Assembly (NCBI GenBank): GCA_002898315.1
Contig: BEHV01000004.1
Coordinates: forward strand, 62,001-126,000
Source of the DNA: a bacterium HR19
Lineage (GTDB): Bacteria > Calescibacteriota > Calescibacteriia > Calescibacteriales > Calescibacteriaceae
Reading direction: 5' to 3'
Length of the DNA stretch: 64,000 nt
A program made the position numbers and the translations under genes. This document shows positions 35,604 to 45,129 of the stretch, piece by piece (positions within the stretch are counted from its first letter, which is position 1; every line of letters starts with the position of its first letter). The notes under the pieces were generated by a model that was not told the DNA's origin, made no database searches, and saw only the letters and a program-made list of their open reading frames with translations.

Positions 35604-36344
35604 TTATTTTTCTTCACCAAATCCGCCACCACCTATTGTGAGGCGAATAAAAGGTCCCGTCGGAGCAACGCTTGGACCGCCGGAAACTCCTGCTCCACTC
35701 ATTCTCCAACTACCCATGAAAGGAGAAAAAATGTATCCCAGCCGAAGCCCAAAGTCCAATCCTCCCTCGCCTCTCTCACCCCTTCTCAATGCCAAAAAAT
35801 AATCAAGACCTACTGCAAGATTAATAAGGAAACCTCCAACCGAAAGATTTGCTTGCCCTCTCGGATTGCTCAGAAGGTCATCAAAAGAAGGTGAAATAGC
35901 TTTCTCTACCAATTCAAGAGTCATAGCTCCTCCGCCAAGTCCAAGCAAAGGATAAACATTCAACCCCTCAGTACGGTAGACAATATACCCTATATTGAAA
36001 AAGCCATATCCACCACCAACCGAAGCCCTATAACCGATGTTTTCTGTTTCCTTGCTAAAAAATCCATGCCCTTCTCCGCCTATGATAAATCTTTTGACCG
36101 CAAAGTGTCCCCCTCCACCGAGAGAGATAAAGTTGTTTGAGATTTTGGGATAACCCTTGCTTTCTAATCTTGTGTTCAGAGAAGAAAGATTGAGAATTTT
36201 TCCACCGAGTATAAAGTATGCTACTCCGCCTATCTTATCAGCTTGCCCGGTTTCTTGCGCATATAGTAAGTTAGGAAAGGAGAAAACCACCATAGCAATC
36301 ACCGAAAAAATTATGCTTTTGCTTTTATTCAATATCTTAATCAT
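35604..36344 (-). CDS. Glycine-rich outer-membrane barrel-like protein
   Basis: A 246-residue exported protein. A signal peptide occupies about residues 1-29 (IIFSVIAMVVFSFPNLLYAQ). The mature part is rich in Gly and aromatic residues in alternating strands (GGGGHFAVKRFIIGGEGHGFF, ASVGGGYGFFNIGYIVY), consistent with an outer-membrane beta-barrel. No family is recognised. GGAGGTGAGAAAAT gives a strong Shine-Dalgarno before the ATG at 36344. It sits immediately upstream of the trypsin-like gene, 28 nt away. Confidence 0.7.
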   Translation of the reverse strand: MIKILNKSKSIIFSVIAMVVFSFPNLLYAQETGQADKIGGVAYFILGGKILNLSSLNTRLESKGYPKISNNFISLGGGGHFAVKRFIIGGEGHGFFSKETENIGYRASVGGGYGFFNIGYIVYRTEGLNVYPLLGLGGGAMTLELVEKAISPSFDDLLSNPRGQANLSVGGFLINLAVGLDYFLALRRGERGEGGLDFGLRLGYIFSPFMGSWRMSGAGVSGGPSVAPTGPFIRLTIGGGGFGEEK

Positions 36345-36477
36345 ATTTTCTCACCTCCTTTCCCCAAGTCAATTTTGTAGTGATTTTCAAAATCTTTTTC
36401 TATTTTTCTTAAAACTTTTCTACTTCTGCTTTACCGTTTTTATCAACAGTTTGCCTTATCTCCTGTAATTAAAAAAA

Positions 36478-36864
36478 TCATAAGTTTTCGGAGATTTTTA
36501 TCTGAGGAGCGTCTGACCAGAGACCTTCAATATCGTAAAACCTTCTCGCTTCTTCCTCAAACACATGAACTATAACATCATCTAAATCAAGAACATTCCA
36601 CTGAGAAAGCGGATTAAAATCAGAGAACAAAATTGATATGTTCAGGTTTTTCATCTCTTCTTCAAGAGATTCTATGACAGCTTTTCTGTGATTAGAGCTT
36701 TCACAAGTGCAGATGATGAAAAAATCGGTTATGTGATTGAAGTTTCTGAGGTCTATTATGACTATATCTTTTGCTTTTTTATCCATTAGTTTCTTTATGA
36801 TTTTTTGAATTTTGACCTGATCCGAAAGGAATTTTGCATTCCCTAAAAATACGATTTTTTCCAT
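36478..36864 (-). CDS. rsfS: Ribosome silencing factor RsfS
   Basis: RsfS binds ribosomal protein L14 and blocks subunit joining during slow growth. A 128-residue protein with the family core LMDKKAKDIVIIDLRNFNHITDFFIICTCESSNHRKAVIESLEEEMKNL and then SQWNVLDLDDVIVHVFEEEARRFYDIEGLWSDA; the WSDA end and DYxxVxVHxF-type block are diagnostic. The ATG at 36864 is preferred over the GTG at 36867, as TATTTT ends 6 nt before it. nadD, its usual neighbour, is absent. Confidence 0.92.
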   Translation of the reverse strand: MEKIVFLGNAKFLSDQVKIQKIIKKLMDKKAKDIVIIDLRNFNHITDFFIICTCESSNHRKAVIESLEEEMKNLNISILFSDFNPLSQWNVLDLDDVIVHVFEEEARRFYDIEGLWSDAPQIKISENL

Positions 36865-36870
36865 CACTAC

Positions 36871-36876
36871 AAAATA
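36871..36876 (-). promoter_or_regulatory. Possible -10 box of rsfS
   Basis: TATTTT ends 6 nt before the ATG at 36864. Confidence 0.42.
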
Positions 36877-36938
36877 GAGTTAAAAAAAGCGATTAATATA
36901 TCTTTATTTCCCTAATTATTTTATTAGTTCCAAAAGTT

Positions 36939-38738
36939 ATGAAGGCGATTTTCAAAAACAAATTTGCTGAAATACTGCTAATCAAAGCGTTTTTGATTTT
37001 TATTTTTCTGTGTGCTAAACCATACTCGTTCGCTCAAACTGAAACATCAGAACCCCCAACAATAATCTCATTTATACCAAAAGAGACATCAAGGGAAACC
37101 ATAGAAATAAGAGGTATATCGTGTCCCCGCTGCGAAGTTATAGCTGAGGTGAATGAAACCAAATTTTCAACAAAAAGCGATGAAAAAGGAAACTTCTCAA
37201 TAAAAGTGAAACTTGAAAGAGGAAAAGAAAATTTGTTGAGAATATACTCGGTTTCAAAAAATAAAACATCAAAATTTTCTGAATACAGAATAGTTCATAA
37301 GGAACTGCTGGCTCCAAAGAGCATAAAGGAAGCACCATCAGTAGATTTAGGGAGCATACCACCATTCACAAGAGAACCGGGAATAACTGTATTTGGGAGA
37401 GCTTTACCGAAAATAAAAGTAGTTGCAAAAGGCGGTTCATCTCCGGCACAAGCATTCTCAGACGAAAACGGCTACTTTGAAATTCTCGTTTTTCTCAAAT
37501 TTGACCAGATGAACCAGATAGAAATATTCATGGAAGAAGAAGGAGGATTCCTATCACCAGCGGTAAAATTCAATATATATCAGATAACGAAAGCTCCACC
37601 TGCTCCAAAAATAGACACTTTCCCGGAATACACAAATAAAGACAAGATAAAAATAAAAGGAGAAACCGTTCCGGGAATAAAAGTTGTAGCCGAACTTCCA
37701 ACGGGAGCGAAAATTGAAACACTTGCGAACAAAGAAGGAATATTTGACCTTGAAACTTCACTAACCCCTAACTCAGAAAATCAGATAAGTTTCTTTTCAG
37801 TTGACCCAGCTGGAAACACCTCTGCTCCCACAAGAATAAAAATACTTCAGGATTCAATACCTCCTGACCCCCCTAAGATAGAATTTTTTCCCTCGCGCGT
37901 CTTTCAAGAGAAAATAACAGTTATAGGTAAAGGAGAACCAGAGACAAAACTAATAGCAAAAATATTAGACAAGGAAATAGAGTTAGGAGAAGTAGGAAAA
38001 GTTGGGGACTTTGTCGTTCAGGTCCCGGTTATGAAATACCAAAGGCAGGTCAGGAGAAATTACATACAGATTTTTTCGGAAGATAAGGCGGGAAATAGGT
38101 CAGAACCCACCATGATAATAGTAGATGCTCTTCCGGAAATAAAAAGATTATCAGTTGAACCAACGATAGGATTTCACACATTCACGGGGATATTTGAAAA
38201 TTCGTTTTTCGCGAGAATAGGAAAGTCGCCATACAAATTTTTCGGTCCCTCTTTTGAAATACAGTTTCTTTACCTTATGCAGCCGGGAAGCGGATTATCT
38301 GTTGGAGGTACATTCGGTAGCTCGTTTTCACGAAATGTAAGGTTTGAACCACCTTTCTTGCAAGACCCAAATGTAAAAGTTTCAAACCCGGAAGAGGTAT
38401 CAAAACTTTCTTTCGCAACAACATTTATTTTATTTTCTCCGAAATTTATTTTTCTGGCGGAGAGCTTTGATATATCTTTCGGGATAGATATTGGTCCGGT
38501 ATTCCTTGTAAAAAGCGCCCCGGAAGAAACAGAACAAGGAGTAGAGAGAATCAACAGATTATTTAATGGAATACTTATCAGATTGAATTCAAAGATAAGA
38601 TATTTTTTAACACCTGCGGTCAGTGTATTCATAAATCCAGCGCTGGGATACGCTCCGGTACAGAAAATAAACGAAGAAGGAGATAAAATAGATTCTGGTG
38701 GAGTGTATATAAATTTAGGTATAAGTTTTGGACTATAA
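36939..38738 (+). CDS. Exported multi-Ig-like domain protein with C-terminal barrel-like region
   Basis: A 599-residue protein with a signal peptide (about residues 1-31, ending KPYSFAQ). Four Ig-like repeats of about 90 residues follow, each starting with a Pro-Pro segment and containing an [I/V]xGxxxPxxxVxAE type core (for example ITVIGKGEPETKLIAKI). The last ~190 residues (GIFENSFFARIGKSPYKFFG onward, ending SGGVYINLGISFGL) look like outer-membrane beta-strands with a terminal aromatic-poor Leu. I do not recognise the family. It may present a surface filament or passenger. The ATG lacks a Shine-Dalgarno. Confidence 0.7.
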   Translation: MKAIFKNKFAEILLIKAFLIFIFLCAKPYSFAQTETSEPPTIISFIPKETSRETIEIRGISCPRCEVIAEVNETKFSTKSDEKGNFSIKVKLERGKENLLRIYSVSKNKTSKFSEYRIVHKELLAPKSIKEAPSVDLGSIPPFTREPGITVFGRALPKIKVVAKGGSSPAQAFSDENGYFEILVFLKFDQMNQIEIFMEEEGGFLSPAVKFNIYQITKAPPAPKIDTFPEYTNKDKIKIKGETVPGIKVVAELPTGAKIETLANKEGIFDLETSLTPNSENQISFFSVDPAGNTSAPTRIKILQDSIPPDPPKIEFFPSRVFQEKITVIGKGEPETKLIAKILDKEIELGEVGKVGDFVVQVPVMKYQRQVRRNYIQIFSEDKAGNRSEPTMIIVDALPEIKRLSVEPTIGFHTFTGIFENSFFARIGKSPYKFFGPSFEIQFLYLMQPGSGLSVGGTFGSSFSRNVRFEPPFLQDPNVKVSNPEEVSKLSFATTFILFSPKFIFLAESFDISFGIDIGPVFLVKSAPEETEQGVERINRLFNGILIRLNSKIRYFLTPAVSVFINPALGYAPVQKINEEGDKIDSGGVYINLGISFGL

Positions 38739-38768
38739 GCAAGACCAAAGGGCAAAAAGAGAATTCAA

Positions 38769-39227
38769 TCAAGAATTTGAAGATGAAAGGGATTTTTGTT
38801 TTAGAGCAAGCCAAGGATTTCTTGCAACTATTGCGGTTTTATATTGAAGTTTATCTGCTGCAAGTTTCAGTGCTCTTTGCGCATCTAAATCAGATACACC
38901 GTCTAACTCAAATATAACGGTTCCCGCCTTTACCCTTGCCTCATATCCGACAACATCTCCCTTGCCACCACCCATTCTCGTCTCGGCTGGCTTTTTTGTG
39001 ACGGGACGTGATGGGAATATTCTTATCCAGAGTTTAGCGCTTGAAGGGAGTGAGCGAAGTATGGCGAGACGGCACGCCTCTATTTGCCTCGCTGAAATTC
39101 TCGCAGGTTCTAAAACCTTCAAACCCCACTTCCCAAAAACCACATTATAACCCCTTGACGCTTTCCCACGAGTTCTTCCCTTCCTCCATTTTCTATATTT
39201 CATCTTCTTCGGTTGCAGAAGAGACAT
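38769..39227 (-). CDS. rplP: 50S ribosomal protein L16, isolated from the S10 operon
   Basis: L16 of the large subunit. KYRKWRKGRTRGKASRG near the start, LEPARISARQIEACRLA, and KLWIRIFPSRPVTKKPAETRMGGGKG in the middle are clear. C-terminal extension NPWLALKQKSLSSSNS is slightly longer than usual (152 vs about 137-145). In most bacteria L16 lies between rpsC and rpmC; here its neighbours are dxr and an Ig-like protein, so it is monocistronic. It has a good GGAGGTGAG 5 nt or so before the ATG, and an A/T-rich leader, unlike most other promoter-proximal genes. Confidence 0.93.
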   Translation of the reverse strand: MSLLQPKKMKYRKWRKGRTRGKASRGYNVVFGKWGLKVLEPARISARQIEACRLAILRSLPSSAKLWIRIFPSRPVTKKPAETRMGGGKGDVVGYEARVKAGTVIFELDGVSDLDAQRALKLAADKLQYKTAIVARNPWLALKQKSLSSSNS

Positions 39228-39381
39228 AATTTCTCACCTCCTACTTACTCAATCTCTTGATAAACTCAAATTAAAATAACAAAAATAGGTAAAAGCGAAT
39301 TACAAGAATTAAAATCTTAAAGATAAATAAAAGATAAATCAAAATAGTTTTGCCGAGATTTTTTTGATTTCTGCGAAAACT

Positions 39382-39387
39382 TAAATT
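39382..39387 (+). promoter_or_regulatory. -10 box of dxr
   Basis: TAAATT ends 5 nt before the ATG at 39393; no Shine-Dalgarno. Confidence 0.48.
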
Positions 39388-39392
39388 TTGGA

Positions 39393-40586
39393 ATGAAAAA
39401 CAAAGAGAAAAAAAGAATAGCACTTATAGGTTCAACCGGCTCAATCGGAACCCAATGCTTACAAGTAGTTGATTCTCTACCTGAAAAGTTTGAAATTATA
39501 GGGATTACCGCTATGACAAATTTCAAGCTTCTTGCAAAGCAAATAATAAAGTATAAACCCAAGTATGTATGCATAGCTCCTGAAAAAAGAGCAGAGCTTG
39601 AAAGAGAACTGAAAGAGAGTTCATTCAAAGCAAACTTTGAGTATGCTGAAATAGCAGATATAGTCCGCAGAGAAGAAATAGACCTTGTAGTTGTAGGGGT
39701 TCCGGGATTTGCCTCTTGCGAGCCGGTTTTCAACGCAGTACAGGCGGGAAAAGAAATAGCGGTAGCATCAAAAGAAGCTATACTTTGCCTTGGAAAACTG
39801 CTGTTTGAGGAAGCAGAAAAGAAGAAAGCAAAGATACTCCCAGTAGATAGCGAACACTCCTCGCTGTGGAAACTTATTGATTCCTACCCAAGAGAAAATA
39901 TCAAGAAAGTTTATATAACCGCATCGGGAGGACCTTTTTGGAAACACGATAAATCTAAAATAGAGAATGCCCCATACGAAGAAGTCATCAAACATCCTGT
40001 TTGGAACATGGGAGTAAAAATAACAGTAGATAGCGCACTTCTTATCAACAAAGCGTTTGAGATAATTGAAGCGTCATATCTTTTTTCAATTCCCGCTGAG
40101 AAAATCGGAGTCAAAATACATCCCGAAGCGATAGTCCATTCGGCGATAGAGCTGAAAGATGGAACTTTCATCATGAGCGCCCACTTCCCAGATATGCGAA
40201 TTCCCATAATGTATGCTATGCTATACCCATATGTTGAAGATATTCCTTTTGAAATTCCTTCTATATGGGAAAAACCTCTGAACTTTTTTGAACCAGATTT
40301 TGAGAGGTTCCCGTCTTTACTTTTAGGATGGAGATGCGCAAAACTTAAAGAGCCATTCCCTTGCATACTTGTATCAGCAGATGAAGTAGCGGTAGAATAC
40401 TTTATTTCAAGAAAAATAAGGTTCTGGGATATATACACAATAGTTGAAAAAACAGTATCGTATTTTGAAAAAAACAGAGATGAGCTCCCAAGCCCTATGA
40501 TGAGTATTGAAGATGTCAAGAAAATTTACGAAATCTCAAAGAAAAAAGCAAAAGAAATAGCGGACTCAATAACGAAAAAGACATAA
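39393..40586 (+). CDS. dxr: 1-deoxy-D-xylulose 5-phosphate reductoisomerase
   Basis: Dxr makes MEP in the non-mevalonate isoprenoid pathway. The NADPH-binding opening IALIGSTGSIGTQCLQVVD is at residues 8-27. ASKEAILCLGKLL near 125, PVDSEHSSLWKL near 148, and ITASGGPFW near 172 are typical. HPxWNMGxKITVDSALLINK near 200 is the DXR metal and substrate signature. 397 residues is normal. A TAAATT box ends 5 nt before the ATG with no Shine-Dalgarno. Confidence 0.95.
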   Translation: MKNKEKKRIALIGSTGSIGTQCLQVVDSLPEKFEIIGITAMTNFKLLAKQIIKYKPKYVCIAPEKRAELERELKESSFKANFEYAEIADIVRREEIDLVVVGVPGFASCEPVFNAVQAGKEIAVASKEAILCLGKLLFEEAEKKKAKILPVDSEHSSLWKLIDSYPRENIKKVYITASGGPFWKHDKSKIENAPYEEVIKHPVWNMGVKITVDSALLINKAFEIIEASYLFSIPAEKIGVKIHPEAIVHSAIELKDGTFIMSAHFPDMRIPIMYAMLYPYVEDIPFEIPSIWEKPLNFFEPDFERFPSLLLGWRCAKLKEPFPCILVSADEVAVEYFISRKIRFWDIYTIVEKTVSYFEKNRDELPSPMMSIEDVKKIYEISKKKAKEIADSITKKT

Positions 40587-40613
40587 AATAAATAGCACAA
40601 AACCAAAATATTT

Positions 40614-40619
40614 TAAAAT
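40614..40619 (+). promoter_or_regulatory. -10 box of pyrR
   Basis: TAAAAT ends 7 nt before the ATG at 40627. The 40 nt between dxr and pyrR holds no Shine-Dalgarno. Confidence 0.55.
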
Positions 40620-40626
40620 TTATCAG

Positions 40627-41175
40627 ATGAAAGTTATCTTCGGAGAAGATGTGATAGAAAAGTTCATTTCAGATTCTGCCGAAATAATAGGTCAAGAAGA
40701 AGGAGAAAAATGTATCATAGGCATAAAAACAGGTGGATTCGTTCTCGCAAAAAGAATTCACAATCTACTTCAAAAAGAAAATAAAGATATAAAACTTGGC
40801 TCGGTTGATATAACCTTCTGGCGAGATGACCTCTCACGAAATCCTTACCCTATCGTCAAAGGTTCTGAAATAAACTTCTCAACAGATGACATTATCGTCT
40901 TCCTGATAGATGATGTTATATATACAGGAAGAACAATACGAGCAGCTCTATGCGAAATTTTTGAATTCGGAAGACCAAAAATGGTAAAGCTTTTTACTCT
41001 GGTAAACAGAGTTGGAAGAGAAATTCCAATCCACCCAGATTTTTTCTCCATACACATAAAAATTGATGAATCAGAAAGTATAGAGGTACTCCTCAGAGAA
41101 ATGGGATTTGAAAGAGATATAGGAGTTGTGATAAAGAAAGGCGAAAAGATAGTCAAAAACAGCCCAAGCTCGTAA
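40627..41175 (+). CDS. pyrR: PyrR-like uracil phosphoribosyltransferase / pyrimidine regulator
   Basis: PyrR proteins bind pyr mRNA and carry uracil phosphoribosyltransferase activity. The PRPP motif VFLIDDVIYTGRTIRAAL lies near residues 95-112, with an earlier IGIKTGGFVLAKRIHNLL and GSVDITFWRDDLS. The 182-residue length is normal. Its regulatory target is not in this window; no pyrimidine biosynthetic genes flank it. The ATG lacks a Shine-Dalgarno, and a TAAAAT box ends 7 nt before it. Confidence 0.9.
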   Translation: MKVIFGEDVIEKFISDSAEIIGQEEGEKCIIGIKTGGFVLAKRIHNLLQKENKDIKLGSVDITFWRDDLSRNPYPIVKGSEINFSTDDIIVFLIDDVIYTGRTIRAALCEIFEFGRPKMVKLFTLVNRVGREIPIHPDFFSIHIKIDESESIEVLLREMGFERDIGVVIKKGEKIVKNSPSS

Positions 41176-41190
41176 AAAAATTCAGCTCAA

Positions 41191-43863
41191 TCAATCTCTC
41201 GTGAGAACAATAACTTTTTCAAAATTATCAAAATCGGTCAATCTCTTGAACTTGATATAGTCTTTACCAAAATATGTAGGCAGAAGATCGTTAAAATGCT
41301 TTGATATATCTGGCTTTTGAAGGTCTTTGCCAAAACCAAACACTCCACCGGGGAAGGCAAACTCAATAGAAAACAAGCCGGTCTCATCATCTGGGACTGC
41401 AACAGACCTCATAGATGGTCCCCCCTGAATTATGAAATCTTTCTCCGGATTATCTGTCACAAGATACACCCACGCTACCGAAGGTGCGACAGGACCAAAA
41501 TCAACCGGGAACGGACCAATATCAAACAGAGATAAATTGGCAAAAGAAGTGAAGTGAAAAAGTTTCAGCTTGCTCAATCTTCCCCAGAGCCAGCTTTCTG
41601 GATTTTGCCCAAACTTCTCTGAAAGATATGAAACCGCTTTCCTGAAACTCAAAAAAGCAATATACTCAAAATTTTCTCTGACGCTATCGGTCCTTAAATC
41701 ATCAAAAAAATCTATCTTATGAGTCCCCTGAGAGAAAAAGTACAGCTGTTTGAGAAAGTAGTCCTCAAAAGAAGGAGAGATTTTCAGTTTATACTTTTCA
41801 AACTCATCTGAAAATGTATTTTTTATTATGTTTGTAACAGAAACCCAAAATATTGTGCACGCGGAAGAATTTTTTCTCACATTTTGATCATCAACCTCAT
41901 TAAACCGCAAGCTTTCAAGGTCAGAAAGAGTGAAACCAGATTTACATGTCATATCCCAGCTTCTCAAAAGGGAGAGGGCTTTTTTCTCTAAATCGGTCAT
42001 ATCAGTTTGAAAAGAAGAGAGGGCATTAAGAAAAGAAGGCAGAAATCCACGAGTCCAATATGAAACTGTATCGTGCTGAATCTCCTTCACATCTGAAACA
42101 CTTATTTTGCCCTTTTTCAACTTTTCCTGAATCATATAAGTAATTTCTGCGATTCTGTATCCGGGGTCGTATGACCAAAAGAGATATATAGGGTCATCAA
42201 ATGGGTCTCCATCTGCTGTATAACCAGGGAGGTCATTATTTGCAGTAGCTATAAAACCTTTTGGGGGATTTATGGTGTGGGGGAATTTGCTTTTTTCTAT
42301 CCATCTTTCCCAGTCGCAACAGCCGTCTGTTGGAAGTGCCACAATAGGAGGAAATTGATATAGATTCCATTTTCTATCTGGAAGCAGAGCGTAAGTTGAA
42401 TATCCTATGTTACCTTTGAGGTCAGCAACGACGAAGTTTATTGGAGCGACTTCAAACTCAGTTGCTCGCTTCAAAAATTCTTGAACATCCTCTGCGAGAA
42501 GGATGTCTAAAAACACAAGCACTTCGCGAGATTGCTCTCCGCCGTTCCACCTGAAAGAAAGAAACTCACCTTCTGATAAAACGACCTGAGCGGGAATCTT
42601 TCCTCTCAAGACCTCTTCTCTTTTACCCAAAATTACTCCGTGCTTTTTGCAATAGAAAAGTTCAAAACTTCTGCTTGAAGAAATTTTTATCTCGCTTGAT
42701 TCAACACATAAATCATCAGACTGGCTTGAATGATTATGTATAAACTTAAATCCTGTTTTACAATTTGCATCAGCTTTTAAAAATTCTTTGTAGATATCAA
42801 GGGAATCGTAACCACCGTTTGTCACAGCCCAAGCAACTTTACCGTTTGTTCCGGAGAGAATTCCGGGTATACCTGCAAGCGCAAAACCTTCAATTATATC
42901 TTTGCCAAACTCTCCTTTCCACGGGAACCACAGAGGAGGGTTAAAAAGAGGAAGATGAGGATCATTTGCAACTATCGGTTTCCCGTCGGCTGTGAGCGTA
43001 GCTGAAATAACCCAGTTATTGCTACCAAATTTTCCAGAAGCAGAGAGAAAATCAATTATATCAAAAATGACAGGGTTGGGTAATGAAGGGGGAGCTGGTA
43101 ATGTGAATATATTAACTCCTGCTCTTGCAGTGAGCATCTCAAGAAAATAAGAACCAAAAACCTCATCACCGACAACTTCTTTTATATATTCTCGTAAAGA
43201 GTCAAGAGCTAAATCTCCTTCGCCTGTAAGATACCACTCAAAAAACCTCGCTATAGCCAGAACCTGCTGAGGAGTGAAAAAAAACTTTTGCGGGTCGTTC
43301 TTCGGATTTCTTGCAGAAAGAATAGATGAGTACTCGGGAGGAAGTTCCTCAAGCCCTTCAGATAACCTCTTTATGTAAAAATTTATACCTTCGGTAAAAG
43401 CCAGGAGTAAAAGAGCAGAAGATAACTTCTGAGATTGCAAAAGCTCCCACTGAATATCGGTGACAAGTTTTCCCGTAGATGGATTCAGGAGCGTTCTCAA
43501 AGTGAGAGCATCAACCTCTCTTGCTTGCTCTATATCTATTATAGAAGAAACCATACCGTTTGATATAACTCTGAGGAGGTCCAGTTGAGAATATCTCGCT
43601 TTCGCCATTATATAACCGAGGGCGAAAATTCCAGATAGGAAATCGTCTGACTTTATGTGAGGAATTCCGTTTTTATCTATAAGTATTATCGCTGAAAGTT
43701 GAGAGTTCTTAACTTCTTCACGAGGTATATTTGACGGAATCTTATCTAAAAAGTTCTCCTTTTTTTGTGCTTGACAAGATAAGAATAAAAGAAAAGGAAC
43801 CAGAAAGGTAAAAACAGCTGTTTTATATGAAGGAAAGAGTGCCCGTACGCGTTTTTCAAGCAT
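41191..43863 (-). CDS. Penicillin acylase family Ntn-hydrolase, lipoprotein
   Basis: An 890-residue member of the penicillin/cephalosporin acylase family (N-terminal nucleophile hydrolases), which are processed to alpha and beta chains. A signal ends FLLFLSC, a lipobox, so the precursor is exported and lipid-anchored. The predicted new N-terminal Ser lies in SGKFGSNNWVISATLTADG near residue 300. VANDPHLPLFNPPLWF follows, as in family members. Substrate may be an acylated amide such as a quorum-signal or peptidic compound; unknown. TAAATT ends 6 nt before the ATG. Confidence 0.85.
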   Translation of the reverse strand: MLEKRVRALFPSYKTAVFTFLVPFLLFLSCQAQKKENFLDKIPSNIPREEVKNSQLSAIILIDKNGIPHIKSDDFLSGIFALGYIMAKARYSQLDLLRVISNGMVSSIIDIEQAREVDALTLRTLLNPSTGKLVTDIQWELLQSQKLSSALLLLAFTEGINFYIKRLSEGLEELPPEYSSILSARNPKNDPQKFFFTPQQVLAIARFFEWYLTGEGDLALDSLREYIKEVVGDEVFGSYFLEMLTARAGVNIFTLPAPPSLPNPVIFDIIDFLSASGKFGSNNWVISATLTADGKPIVANDPHLPLFNPPLWFPWKGEFGKDIIEGFALAGIPGILSGTNGKVAWAVTNGGYDSLDIYKEFLKADANCKTGFKFIHNHSSQSDDLCVESSEIKISSSRSFELFYCKKHGVILGKREEVLRGKIPAQVVLSEGEFLSFRWNGGEQSREVLVFLDILLAEDVQEFLKRATEFEVAPINFVVADLKGNIGYSTYALLPDRKWNLYQFPPIVALPTDGCCDWERWIEKSKFPHTINPPKGFIATANNDLPGYTADGDPFDDPIYLFWSYDPGYRIAEITYMIQEKLKKGKISVSDVKEIQHDTVSYWTRGFLPSFLNALSSFQTDMTDLEKKALSLLRSWDMTCKSGFTLSDLESLRFNEVDDQNVRKNSSACTIFWVSVTNIIKNTFSDEFEKYKLKISPSFEDYFLKQLYFFSQGTHKIDFFDDLRTDSVRENFEYIAFLSFRKAVSYLSEKFGQNPESWLWGRLSKLKLFHFTSFANLSLFDIGPFPVDFGPVAPSVAWVYLVTDNPEKDFIIQGGPSMRSVAVPDDETGLFSIEFAFPGGVFGFGKDLQKPDISKHFNDLLPTYFGKDYIKFKRLTDFDNFEKVIVLTRD

Positions 43864-43869
43864 AAATTC

Positions 43870-43875
43870 AATTTA
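43870..43875 (-). promoter_or_regulatory. -10 box of penicillin acylase gene
   Basis: TAAATT ends 6 nt before the ATG at 43863. Confidence 0.48.
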
Positions 43876-43929
43876 GAAGATAATTTTCTGAATTTTGATT
43901 TTCGGTTTATTTTTGAGGAATTGAATTTT

Positions 43930-45057
43930 TCAGAAAACAATTTTTGAGAGGACTTTTTGGAGGAGTTCTTGCTCTGATTTGAGGACCTTTGTCACAAGCA
44001 TAGCTTTTGATTCCCCAAAAGCTCCGGGTATTCCAACATACTTTGGAACTCCCTGAACAAAGGCAACAGCTGACTCTTCATTTGGAGAAGAGTTAAGCTT
44101 TATTATGTCTCCCTTTTTGAAGCTGAGGAGTTCTCGCAAAGTTATCTTTGCTCTTCCAATCTCACACCTTATCTCAACGGGACACTCTTTAAGTTTATTT
44201 ATTAATCTTTCTAACCATCTTCTATCTATTTCAAGGCTTGATGGCTGATAACCCGCTTGAAGTTGAGATCTTATTGGCTCTAAAATAGCATAGGGAATAC
44301 CTATGTAGAGCTTTCCGGAGACCATTCCTAAATCTATCTCATATCTTGTTGAAACTATGAGGTCAGATTCAGGAATTATAGTGACAAATTGCGGATGACT
44401 TTCTAACCTGATGATTTCAGGGTCAATATGCATTATAGGGTTCCATGCTTCTTGATATGGTTTGAGCATAGTAGAAATTACCCTTTTGAGCAATCTCTGC
44501 TCTATTCTTGTAAATTCTCTTCCTTCCGCCTTTGTACCTTTTCCGGTTCCTCCGAGAAGTATATCTATTATTGAAAGGACAAGAGGTCCTTCAAGTGCCC
44601 AGAGAGAAAAACCTCGCAGTGGTTTCATAGATACAACAACAAAAGAAGCGGGTAAAGGGATATTGTCAAGGAAAGAAGAGAACTCTCCCACCGTGACATC
44701 TATCATACCTACATCTATTATTTTTTGCAGTGCTGCTGAAAGGATTGAGCGCGCCTCTGTCGCAAACCTTCTGTGAATAACTTCAAGAGATGGAAGACGC
44801 ATTTTTGATACGAATCTCCCAACCTTTCTGAAATCATACCTTGGATACTTTTCTTTTTCTTCTGGTTTAACCTCTTCTGGTACAGCTAAGGGAATTTCTC
44901 CACGCCTCAAACTGCGCAAAAGAGCATCAACTTCGTCCTGAGTCAAAATTTGCGAAGGAGTTATCTCCTCTTTCTTTTCTTCCTTTTCTTTCTTCTCCTT
45001 TTCTTCCTCTTCTACTTCTCTTCTTCTTATAGGCTTTCTTTCTCTTTCCCTCATCAT
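43930..45057 (-). CDS. fliM: Flagellar motor switch protein FliM
   Basis: FliM forms the C-ring and binds CheY-P. A lysine- and glutamate-rich N-terminal extension (about 30 residues) precedes ILTQDEVDALLRSLRRGEI. The middle domain RRFATEARSILSAALQKIIDV is followed by SLWALEGPLVLSIIDILLGGTGKG and a C-terminal SpoA-like region (REKLRELLSFKKGDIIKL type). I use ATG 45057 rather than the upstream reading, because a TAAAAT box ends 7 nt before it. A typical N-terminal CheY-binding LSQxEIDALL-like motif is present as LTQDEVDALL. Confidence 0.92.
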   Translation of the reverse strand: MMRERERKPIRRREVEEEEKEKKEKEEKKEEITPSQILTQDEVDALLRSLRRGEIPLAVPEEVKPEEKEKYPRYDFRKVGRFVSKMRLPSLEVIHRRFATEARSILSAALQKIIDVGMIDVTVGEFSSFLDNIPLPASFVVVSMKPLRGFSLWALEGPLVLSIIDILLGGTGKGTKAEGREFTRIEQRLLKRVISTMLKPYQEAWNPIMHIDPEIIRLESHPQFVTIIPESDLIVSTRYEIDLGMVSGKLYIGIPYAILEPIRSQLQAGYQPSSLEIDRRWLERLINKLKECPVEIRCEIGRAKITLRELLSFKKGDIIKLNSSPNEESAVAFVQGVPKYVGIPGAFGESKAMLVTKVLKSEQELLQKVLSKIVF

Positions 45058-45064
45058 AGAATAA

Positions 45065-45070
45065 ATTTTA
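45065..45070 (-). promoter_or_regulatory. -10 box of fliM
   Basis: TAAAAT ends 7 nt before the first of two ATGs at 45057, arguing against a longer N-terminus. Confidence 0.55.
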
Positions 45071-45129
45071 ATCAATATTATTTTTGAGTTTTTGTTTATT
45101 TTGAGGTTTTGGTTTTATTTTTTTTGTGA

